From Gammaproteobacteria bacterium (GTDB lineage: Bacteria; Gemmatimonadota; Gemmatimonadetes; Longimicrobiales; Gaopeijiaceae), in assembly GCA_028820325.1 (NCBI GenBank), contig JAPPJO010000161.1, positions 1 through 64,000 on the forward strand: DNA of 64,000 bases, given 5' to 3'. Within the stretch, counting starts at the first letter, position 1. Every line of letters starts with the position of its first letter. A program made the position numbers and the translations under genes. The notes beneath the pieces are model-generated. The model was not told the origin of the DNA. It did not search any database and saw only the letters and a program-made list of their open reading frames with translations. Shown piece after piece: positions 27,301 through 33,398 of the stretch.

Positions 27301-27747
27301 TCGCACCGAATCGCGCGCGCCCTTCAGCACCTCGTCGATCATCCCCTGAAGCCCCATCGCCCGCCCGTCATCGGGAGAGAAGACCCGGTCGATGCCGCGC
27401 CGGTGCAGCTCCTCGGCCTCCGCGGGCAGAATGGTCCCGCCGCCGCCGCCGAAGATGCGGATGTCCGCGCCCCGCTCGCGCAGCAGGTCGCGCACGTAGG
27501 TGAAGAACTCCATGTGACCGCCCTGGTACGAGCTGATCGCGATGGCGTGCGCGTCTTCCTGGACCGCGCACTCCACGATCTCGAGGGCGGACCGGTTGTG
27601 CCCCAGGTGGATGACCTCCGCACCCGAATCCTGGAGGATCCGGCGCATCACGTTGATGGCGGCGTCGTGCCCGTCGAAGAGCGACGCCGCCGTGACTACG
27701 CGGATGGGCTGAGCGGTGCTCGGCGGGGCGGCAGCAAGGCGATCCAT
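24304..27747 (-). CDS. icmF: Fused isobutyryl-CoA mutase (B12-binding, G-protein chaperone and mutase domains)
   Basis: 1147 residues. The N-terminal B12 domain has F-D-G-H27-D-AA with the lower-ligand His and the GGGGGTILPAEAEEL loop. The middle domain is a MeaB-type GTPase with Walker A GTGGSGKSS (Lys213) and NKFD. The C-terminal half is the acyl-CoA mutase barrel (GNSGVSVASVDDAKKLYSG, AQNTCIFSIELALRLMGDIQ, KYHIQTSGRSLHAQEI, LGLSKNENPLQGS). This order is diagnostic of IcmF, which interconverts isobutyryl-CoA and n-butyryl-CoA with built-in repair. AAGGAGG precedes the ATG, 10 bases after the kinase-like gene, so it sits in the lipid operon. Methylmalonyl-CoA mutase is less likely given the fusion. 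Confidence 0.92.
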   Translation of the reverse strand: MDRLAAAPPSTAQPIRVVTAASLFDGHDAAINVMRRILQDSGAEVIHLGHNRSALEIVECAVQEDAHAIAISSYQGGHMEFFTYVRDLLRERGADIRIFGGGGGTILPAEAEELHRRGIDRVFSPDDGRAMGLQGMIDEVLKGARDSVRTSLEDPVGEVRALGQGDAGAVARLISAAENGYAGADEAMEMVAEMATARRVPVLGVTGTGGSGKSSLVDELVRRYLSGTSDGRVAIISVDPSKRRTGGALLGDRIRVNAAASPRVYMRSLATRASTLGLSPHVRQAVDVCKAAGYDLVIIETPGIGQFGAEVVGHSDVSLYVMTAEYGAASQLEKIDMLDYADVVAINKFDRPGALDALRDVRKQYRRNHRLWSVPDEALPVYGTVASRFNDASVNRLYLALLDQLRRKTGAALATERDPVDDDRAEHTPIPPERTRYLAEIVEAGRDYGRRVDEQAALARQLYQLHGAIRLLRTDPDAGGGDETEEVAPELHIADGEDEALARLIDLYRNTRARLDERSLALLEEWPAVKRRYQADTYAYEVRGRTVERSLYSESLAGSRIPRVVLPRFHDWGEVLRWRLTENVPGAFPYTAAVFPLRRLEEHPQRMFAGEGGPERTNRRFHFLSRASLANRLSTAFDSVTLYGEDPDERMDIYGKVGNSGVSVASVDDAKKLYSGFNLANPSTSVSMTINGPAPMLLGFFLNAAIDQQCELHIRENGLEAEVEERIQALYHERGVERPRYQGALPEGNDGLGLMLLGVSGDEVLAADVYERIRRETLAVVRGTVQADILKEDQAQNTCIFSIELALRLMGDIQQYFIDEGVRNFYSVSISGYHIAEAGANPVTQLALTLANGFTYVEYYRSRGMRVDDFAPNLSFFFSNGMDPEYVVLGRVARRIWAKAMKHVYGANARSQRLKYHIQTSGRSLHAQEIAFNDIRTTLQALYALCDNCNSLHTNAYDEAITTPTEESVRRALAIQLVISRELGLSKNENPLQGSFIIEELTDLVEEAVMREFLRLSERGGVLGAMERMYQRGRIQDESLEYESRKHSGELPIVGVNTFLGPEGSPTRVPDEVIRANPEEKDYAIASNRAFRARNRGRADAALDELRRVALAGGNTFAALMEACKVCTLGQITGVLYEVGGQYRRNM

Positions 27748-27757
27748 CCAGCCTCCT

Positions 27758-28765
27758 TCACGGAACGATCACCGGGAGCGCCGACGGGACGACATCGACC
27801 CGCACCTCGCCCGTGCGCGACTGATGCACGTCGCCGTCGACCTCGTAACGTACGCGCTCGTCGAACTGTACGGCAAAAGCGCGGTCCTGACGCAAAGAGA
27901 CCTCCTTCGCCCCCACATGCCTGCCCTTCTCGGCCAGGCTGAACAGGCGCGCTCGGCCCAGGGGCGAGGAATCGGCGATCGCGCACGCGTCCAGACGGCC
28001 GTCCTCGAGGTCCGCGTCCGGAGCGATCGGGAATCCGCCCCCGAAGATGCGTCCGTTCGATATCGTGAGTATGAGATGCCGTCCTTCGGTGCTCCATCCG
28101 CCGCCGTCGGTCAGGCGGAGCCGGGAACTCCTGTACAGGAACAGCTGCTGGAGCGCGGTGACCTTGTACAGAACCGCCCCCCGCAGGAAGCGTGCCCGCA
28201 GCGTGGCATCGATGACCGCGATGTCGAAGCCGAAGCCGACCAAGTTCAAGAAGTGGCGCGGTGCATCCCGCCAGGGCTCGGCGTCATCCACCTCCGGATG
28301 CGGGGCCGGCCGCCACTCCGACACCACCCGCCCGACATCGATGCGCCGGGTCCGGCCCGCCGCCAGCGCCGCCACGGCCTGCTCCGGGTCGCCGTAGCTG
28401 AGCCCGAGGCTCTTGCCGAAGTCGTTGCCGGTTCCCGAAGCCAGCAGTCCCAGCGTGACATCCGGGCGCCCGGCCGCCACCACGCGATCCGCCACCTGGC
28501 TCCAGGTGCCGTCGCCGCCGACCGCCACGACCAGCTTCGCACCCCCGGCGATGGCCCTGTCCGCGAGTTCGGCTTCCTCGCCGGGCGCCGTGGTCGCCGC
28601 CCACTCCCAGGAAGCGAGGTGCCTCTTGAGAAGTTCCCGGTAGAGCGGGATGCGGCGCGCGCCCCGGCCGTGCCCCGAGGCCGGGTTGAAGATGACGAAG
28701 GTGCGCGCCCTGCCGCTCAGATGCGCTCGAGCTCCTCGAATACCTGGACGCCGTCCGTCATCCAC
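27758..28765 (-). CDS. Diacylglycerol/sphingosine-kinase-like lipid kinase
   Basis: 335 residues from a GTG. The DAGK catalytic domain is clear: FVIFNPASGHGRG, nucleotide-binding VAVGGDGTWSQVAD and GLLASGTGNDFGKSLG, then the LNLVGFGFDIAVID region of the C-terminal domain. Members phosphorylate diacylglycerol, ceramide or sphingoid bases with ATP. The GTG overlaps the preceding gene by 49 bases and has no ribosome site; the conserved domain begins about 22 residues in, so the true start may be later. Its position next to an alpha-oxoamine synthase favours a long-chain amino-lipid substrate, by inference. Confidence 0.82.
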   Translation of the reverse strand: MDDGRRPGIRGARAHLSGRARTFVIFNPASGHGRGARRIPLYRELLKRHLASWEWAATTAPGEEAELADRAIAGGAKLVVAVGGDGTWSQVADRVVAAGRPDVTLGLLASGTGNDFGKSLGLSYGDPEQAVAALAAGRTRRIDVGRVVSEWRPAPHPEVDDAEPWRDAPRHFLNLVGFGFDIAVIDATLRARFLRGAVLYKVTALQQLFLYRSSRLRLTDGGGWSTEGRHLILTISNGRIFGGGFPIAPDADLEDGRLDACAIADSSPLGRARLFSLAEKGRHVGAKEVSLRQDRAFAVQFDERVRYEVDGDVHQSRTGEVRVDVVPSALPVIVP

Positions 28766-29379
28766 TGCTCGCGGAACGGATAGGTGGCCACCTGGTCCAG
28801 CGTGAGCTGGGAGGTCATGGGATGCTCGTGGAGCTTCAGCGACCCGGCCTCCTCCTCGTGCTCGCTGTGCGGCCCCCGCATGTGGATGTCCACCTTGAAG
28901 CGGTCTTCGCCGTTGATCATGAACGACTGGTACAGGTGATCGACGGGCTCCGAATCGTGGTCCGCGACCTCGAAGTCCAGGATCGGCCGATCGCCCTCGC
29001 TCACCTCCACGCGCATGCGCCCGTCCGAAGGCAGAAAGCGGATGTCGAGGTCCTGCATGTAGTGCGGAAGGTGCCAGCGCTCGATGGCGTGCTCGCGCGA
29101 CGCCTCGGTGCTCGTGCCCACCAGGAAGGGATAGAAGGCCGATTTCGCCATGCCCTGGCCCGGGGCGATCAGCGGCGGCACGATCACGGAAAGCACGATC
29201 TCCTGATAGGTGCCGACCATGCTGCCGGTGAAATCGAAGGCCGTGACGGCGAGGATGCTGGCTTCGTGCTGGACTTCGAGCGGCTGAAGGTGCGGGGGAA
29301 GGATGCGCCGGGCGTCCGACGTTGCGATCTCGAAAAAGGCGCTGACGGCCTGGGAATAGTGATATCGGGTCAGGGGCAT
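28717..29379 (-). CDS. Acetoacetate-decarboxylase-like protein
   Basis: 220 residues starting MPLTRYHYSQAVSAF. Its sequence (RRILPPHLQPLEVQHEASIL, FTGSMVGTYQEIVLSV, FYPFLVGTSTEASREHAI) resembles the acetoacetate decarboxylase superfamily. I cannot find the EWGFPKK-type segment with the Schiff-base Lys of true decarboxylases; the matching region reads REHAIERWHLPHYMQ. A plain decarboxylase activity is therefore doubtful, and it may bind or modify a beta-keto lipid. It overlaps the oxoamine synthase stop by 10 bases, so co-translation is likely. Confidence 0.65.
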   Translation of the reverse strand: MPLTRYHYSQAVSAFFEIATSDARRILPPHLQPLEVQHEASILAVTAFDFTGSMVGTYQEIVLSVIVPPLIAPGQGMAKSAFYPFLVGTSTEASREHAIERWHLPHYMQDLDIRFLPSDGRMRVEVSEGDRPILDFEVADHDSEPVDHLYQSFMINGEDRFKVDIHMRGPHSEHEEEAGSLKLHEHPMTSQLTLDQVATYPFREQWMTDGVQVFEELERI

Positions 29380-30779
29380 TTTCCGTATTTCTGGAGGATG
29401 GAGATGATGATTTCGGCGCCCTCCTCGAGTTCGGATCGGGTGTGCGCCGCCGAGATGGACATGCGGAAGCGTGACTTGTGCTTGCCCACGGCGGGGAAGC
29501 GGACCGGGTTGATGTAGACCCCCCGGTGCAGAAGGTCCTCGGCGATCTGGAAGATGCCGGCGTCGTCGCGGATCATGATCGAGATCACCTGCGAGGTGGA
29601 ATCGCCCACGTCCACGCCGGCCTCGCCCAGCAGCCCATGCATGTAGCGGGCATTGTCCCAGAGCCTGTCGCGCAGCTCCGGCTCGGCCCTCGCGATCTCC
29701 AGCGCCTTCAGCAGGCCGGCCGTGACCGGGGGCGGAAGCGCGCACGAGAACACCCGGGAGCGCGCGAAGCCGCGCAGGTAGTAGATGAGCTCGGCCGGGC
29801 CGGCGACGAACCCGCCCAGGCCCCCGAGGCTCTTTGAAAACGTGCCCAGGTGGATGTCGACCTCGTCGTCGAGGCCGAAATGCTCCGCGACGCCGCGGCC
29901 GTTCGGACCGTAGACGAAGGTGGAATGCGCCTCGTCGATGAGCAGACGCGCACCGTGCTTCCTGCAGACGTCGACGATCTCGGGCAGCCTGGCCACGTCA
30001 CCGTCCATCGAGTAGACGCCCTCGACGACCACCAGCTTCTTGCCGCTGAATCCGCGGAGCTTGCGGTCGAGATCCTCCGGGTTGTTGTGCTTGAAGAAAC
30101 GTGAGGTCGCCTTGGAGAGGATCATGCCGTCGACGATGCTGGCGTGGGCCAGCTTGTCGGCCACGATCAGGTCGCCGGGACGCATCAGCCCCGAGATGAG
30201 CCCCACGTTGGCGCTGTATCCCGTCGGGAAGATGAGGGCGCCTTCCTTGCCCTTGAAGTCCGCCATCTCCGTCGCCAGCCGCTTGTACAGGTCCATGGTG
30301 CCCGAAAGCACCGGCGACCCCGAGGCTCCGGCGCCGTACTTGCGAACCGCGTCGCAGACCGCCTCGATCACTTCGGGACGATAGGAAAGGCCCAGGTAGT
30401 TGTAGGACGCGAAGTTGATCAGTCCCTCGCGCGTCTCGCTCGTCTTGGGATCGCCGATCTCGACCCGCGTCGCGGGCGCCGAGCCCATCGGCAGCCCGTA
30501 GAGGTAGTAGCCTCCGTCGAACTCGGCGTCCTTCCACCATTCGCCGAACGGCTGCAGGATGCTGAACGGATCCGTGCCCGCCGCGAAGTAGAAGTTGGTG
30601 TAGTCGTAGTCGCTCAGCCCGCGAAGCGGCGGGCGCTCATCCCCAGGCTCGGCTCGGCGCTGGGCCACGGCCGTCCTTCCGTCCGTCGCGGCGGCGAAGG
30701 AATCCCCGGTCCCGTCGCGGACCGCCCGTCGCGTTGACGCCGAAGCGGATTTCCTGCTAGCGTTTCCGTTGTCACTCAT
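29370..30779 (-). CDS. Alpha-oxoamine synthase (serine palmitoyltransferase / KBL / BioF-like)
   Basis: 469 residues, PLP-dependent fold type I. Enzymes of this class condense an acyl-CoA with an amino acid, releasing CO2 and CoA. Visible: NFASYNYLGLSYRPEV, GASGSPVLSGTMDLYKRLA, DKLAHASIVDG with the PLP-stacking His, IDEAHSTFVYGPNGRG, and the Schiff-base Lys316 in TFSKSLGGLGGF. The first ~50 residues are hydrophilic and low-complexity, and LSDYDYTNFYF precedes the catalytic fold. No bioA/bioD or threonine dehydrogenase neighbours exist; lipid genes surround it, which favours a serine-palmitoyltransferase-like role. The ATG abuts the divergent acyltransferase ATG and has no good ribosome site. 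Confidence 0.85.
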   Translation of the reverse strand: MSDNGNASRKSASASTRRAVRDGTGDSFAAATDGRTAVAQRRAEPGDERPPLRGLSDYDYTNFYFAAGTDPFSILQPFGEWWKDAEFDGGYYLYGLPMGSAPATRVEIGDPKTSETREGLINFASYNYLGLSYRPEVIEAVCDAVRKYGAGASGSPVLSGTMDLYKRLATEMADFKGKEGALIFPTGYSANVGLISGLMRPGDLIVADKLAHASIVDGMILSKATSRFFKHNNPEDLDRKLRGFSGKKLVVVEGVYSMDGDVARLPEIVDVCRKHGARLLIDEAHSTFVYGPNGRGVAEHFGLDDEVDIHLGTFSKSLGGLGGFVAGPAELIYYLRGFARSRVFSCALPPPVTAGLLKALEIARAEPELRDRLWDNARYMHGLLGEAGVDVGDSTSQVISIMIRDDAGIFQIAEDLLHRGVYINPVRFPAVGKHKSRFRMSISAAHTRSELEEGAEIIISILQKYGKCP

Positions 30780-30785
30780 ATGTTT
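30774..30785. promoter_or_regulatory. Back-to-back divergent start codons (CATATG)
   Basis: The minus-strand ATG (30777-30779) and plus-strand ATG (30780-30782) form a perfect CATATG. No leader or promoter can fit between them, so each arm must be transcribed from within the other's coding region, be leaderless, or start downstream. An in-frame TTG at 30834 with AGGA upstream is a plausible alternative start for the acyltransferase. Confidence 0.5.
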
Positions 30786-31604
30786 GCCCGATGTTCTTCC
30801 GATCGGACCACACCCGCCATACAGGACACGTCATTGGACCTCCGTGGCGCCTCTACGCTGACCGCGCTGGGCGCGGCTCTATTGGCTTGCGATCTGATTC
30901 AGCGCCTCCTGATCGCACCCATGGCGCGATTGCTGCCGGGGAATCGTGACGCTCTGCTCACCGAGTGGCAGCGCTTCACGGCTCATGTGGTCATTTTTTT
31001 TCTTCGTCATATGGGCGGGGTCCGTTTCGGCCAGTTGCCTGACGTCCCGGCAACTGCCGGCGTGCTGGTGCTCATGAACCACCAGTCGCTGCTGGACATC
31101 CCGCTCGTCGTCGCGTCGATGCACGGCGTCTACCCCCGCATCGTGACGCGCCGGCGATACGCACGCGGCGTTCCCCTAATATCCCACATGACAAGGCTGT
31201 ACCGATACCCCCTCGTCGATGCGAGAGCAACCCTGCGCGGCGAGTTGAAGCAGCTCCGCAGGGAAGCGGCCGCTTCCACGCACCCCCTCGTCATCTACCC
31301 GGAGGGAACCCGGAGCAGGACGGGTCGCATCGGCCCTTTCAAGACGCTGGGGCTGGCGACCATTCTGGCGGCACGCCGCTGGAGCGTGTACGTGGTGGTG
31401 GCGGACGGATTGTGGAAGTGGACACGGCTCAAGGACTTCTTCGGAAACCTACCGCTGATGCGGACCCGAGTCGAGTGCCGGGGACCCTTCGAGTCGCCGG
31501 CGGCGGATGAGGATCTGGATGGGTTCATCAGAGAGATGCGAAGCGTCATGACCGGCATGCTCGGTGAAATGCGTGGCGTCACTCCGGCGGCGGAGCCCGC
31601 ATGA
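30780..31604 (+). CDS. PlsC-type 1-acylglycerol-3-phosphate acyltransferase family protein
   Basis: 274 residues. The acyltransferase signature is present: NHQSLLDIP (H-x4-D) and, further on, IYPEGTRSRTG. A hydrophobic N-terminal stretch (TALGAALLACDLIQRLLIAPM) probably associates with the membrane. The family transfers acyl chains to lysophosphatidate or related lipids. The ATG touches the divergent synthase start; TTG at 30834 may be the real one. The stop overlaps the next ATG (ATGA), so it heads a three-gene coupled operon. Confidence 0.85.
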   Translation: MFARCSSDRTTPAIQDTSLDLRGASTLTALGAALLACDLIQRLLIAPMARLLPGNRDALLTEWQRFTAHVVIFFLRHMGGVRFGQLPDVPATAGVLVLMNHQSLLDIPLVVASMHGVYPRIVTRRRYARGVPLISHMTRLYRYPLVDARATLRGELKQLRREAAASTHPLVIYPEGTRSRTGRIGPFKTLGLATILAARRWSVYVVVADGLWKWTRLKDFFGNLPLMRTRVECRGPFESPAADEDLDGFIREMRSVMTGMLGEMRGVTPAAEPA

Positions 31605-32635
31605 AGGGGATGGACGGGCCCATCGCGCATCTGGTTTCAAGGCTGCGCAAGACCGGCGGCGACGGCCTGGTGGCCGTGCTCGCGTACGGCTCGCGGCTCG
31701 TGTCGGCAAGCCCGGACCGGCACAGCGCCTACGACCTGATCGTCGTCGTTGACGACTACGGGGCGTTCTATCGCGCGCTCTCCGACGGCGGCTACACGGC
31801 GCGCAGCGCGGGCCTGCTGGCCACGGTGAGCCGGGTGCTGCCTCCGACCGTCATTGCCTTCTGGCCTGCTCCGCCGGACGGTCCGCTGGCCAAGTGCCTC
31901 GTGCTTTCGCGAGCCGACTTCCAGCGGGAACTCGGGCCGCGCCGCCTCGACCATTTCTGCCTGGGCCGCATGGCGCATCACATCTCGGTGGTGCATGCCC
32001 GCGACCCGGAGGCGGCCGCGTGGGTCGAGGAGCTGATCGCCGGGGCGAGGCGGATGGTGCTCGACTGGACCCTGCCGTTCCTGGAGGGCTCGTTTTCCGT
32101 GGACGACTTCTGCCGGCGCATGCTCGAGATTTCGTACGCCGGAGAGATCCGTCCGGAACGCGGAGGCCGGGTGAGCGCCGTGTACGAGGCTCAGCGGGAA
32201 ACGCTGCGTGGCATCTACGCGCCCATCCTGGAGGCCGAGGTGGCGTCCGGGATACTCGAGCGATCGAACGGCAGGTACCGCGCCGCTCGTCCCGCGTCGT
32301 CCGTGGCCCAACTCAGGTTGAACGCGTATTTCGGCATCAGCAAGGCGCGAGCCACCACCCGCTGGGTCAAGCACATGCTGACCTTCGACAGCTGGTTCCC
32401 CTACATCGTGCGCAAGGTGGAGCGGCGCACCGGGATGACGCTCGAGATCACGCCCCTGGAGCGGCGCTTTCCGTTTCCACTGCTGCTTCCCAAGGCGTTG
32501 CGGGTGCTGCGGGCCGGGCGGGTGCAATCGAGAGTGGACCGGAAGTCCGGGGGCGGGCGGGGGCGCCCGGCGCCCGAGACCCGAACCGGCGGGAGGGGGA
32601 GCTCGCGGGCATCCAACGGAGCCGGGGCATCGTGA
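31601..32635 (+). CDS. Tam41/Mmp37-like nucleotidyltransferase (putative CDP-lipid synthase)
   Basis: 344 residues. The N-terminus carries VAVLAYGSRL followed by YDLIVVVDDYGAFYRAL, the YGS…D-x-I-x-x-VDD pattern of the Tam41 phosphatidate cytidylyltransferase family, which makes CDP-diacylglycerol in mitochondria. The later all-helical part (QRETLRGIYAPILEAEVASG, LNAYFGISKARATTRWVKHM) fits that family, and the C-terminal 35 residues are disordered. It is coupled to the acyltransferase before and the CDP-alcohol transferase after, exactly where a CDP-lipid-forming enzyme is needed. Assignment is by motif and context, not by alignment. Confidence 0.6.
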   Translation: MKGMDGPIAHLVSRLRKTGGDGLVAVLAYGSRLVSASPDRHSAYDLIVVVDDYGAFYRALSDGGYTARSAGLLATVSRVLPPTVIAFWPAPPDGPLAKCLVLSRADFQRELGPRRLDHFCLGRMAHHISVVHARDPEAAAWVEELIAGARRMVLDWTLPFLEGSFSVDDFCRRMLEISYAGEIRPERGGRVSAVYEAQRETLRGIYAPILEAEVASGILERSNGRYRAARPASSVAQLRLNAYFGISKARATTRWVKHMLTFDSWFPYIVRKVERRTGMTLEITPLERRFPFPLLLPKALRVLRAGRVQSRVDRKSGGGRGRPAPETRTGGRGSSRASNGAGAS

Positions 32636-33366
32636 GGTCCGAGCTGACAGCTCTGGTCGTGGTCGTGGGGATTGCGCTCGCCACCATGCCGGTCTTCGCG
32701 TTGAGCGGCGCCAACCGCGCGGCCGACGCGCTCGAGTCCTCGGCCCGGGGCAAGTTCGTGCTGGGATCCTTCGTGCGCCGCTGGTTCTTCTGGTTCGTGC
32801 GGCCGGTGGAGCGGGCGTCGCTGCTTCTCGGGCTTTCGCCCCTCTTCTACAACCTGCTGGGGTTCGCCTTCGGCGCGGTGGCGGGGTGGTTCTTCGCTTC
32901 GGGGCGGTTCGCGATGGGAGGCTGGGCGGTCCTGCTCAGCGGCGTCGCGGATGCCCTGGACGGCCGGGTTGCGCGGGCGCGAGGCCTTGCGGGGCCGCGG
33001 GGGGCGTTCCTGGACTCGACCATCGACCGGTTCGCCGAGGTGGCCGCGTTCGTGGGGCTGGCGGTGGCTTTTCGCGCCTCGGGTGGGGCGCTCGCGGTGG
33101 TGGCCGCGGCGCTGGGCGGCTCGCTACTGGTCAGCTATACGCGCGCCCGCGGCGAGAGCCAGGGCGTGCTGTGCACGGCGGGCGTCATGCAGCGCGCCGA
33201 GCGGCTCCTGCTGATCGGCTTCGGCGCGATCCTCGACGGCACCGGCTCCGCGCTCCTGGGGCGCGACCCGGGCACGGTCCTGCTGGGCGCATTGGTAGTG
33301 ACCGCGGTGGGAACAGTTGCCACCGCCGTCTTCCGCACGGTGTGGATCGCGCGAAGGCTGACGTAA
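32632..33366 (+). CDS. CDP-alcohol phosphatidyltransferase
   Basis: 244 residues from a GTG overlapping the previous stop (GTGA). The family motif D-G-x2-A-R-x8-G-x3-D-x3-D is complete: D110-G-RVAR … G124-AFLD128-STID132. Several hydrophobic helices (about 5-24, 70-90, 95-108, 135-160, 215-235) make it an integral membrane enzyme. Members swap CMP on a CDP-activated lipid or alcohol for a second alcohol such as inositol phosphate, glycerol phosphate or serine. The acceptor cannot be predicted here. Confidence 0.87.
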   Translation: MRSELTALVVVVGIALATMPVFALSGANRAADALESSARGKFVLGSFVRRWFFWFVRPVERASLLLGLSPLFYNLLGFAFGAVAGWFFASGRFAMGGWAVLLSGVADALDGRVARARGLAGPRGAFLDSTIDRFAEVAAFVGLAVAFRASGGALAVVAAALGGSLLVSYTRARGESQGVLCTAGVMQRAERLLLIGFGAILDGTGSALLGRDPGTVLLGALVVTAVGTVATAVFRTVWIARRLT

Positions 33367-33398
33367 CGTCAGGGTTTGCGGGCGGAGCGCGTCTGGCC

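Noticed and set aside
24607..27942. Long plus-strand frame antisense to icmF
   Set aside because: Composition is low-complexity Arg/His/Val; icmF motifs on the other strand are complete.
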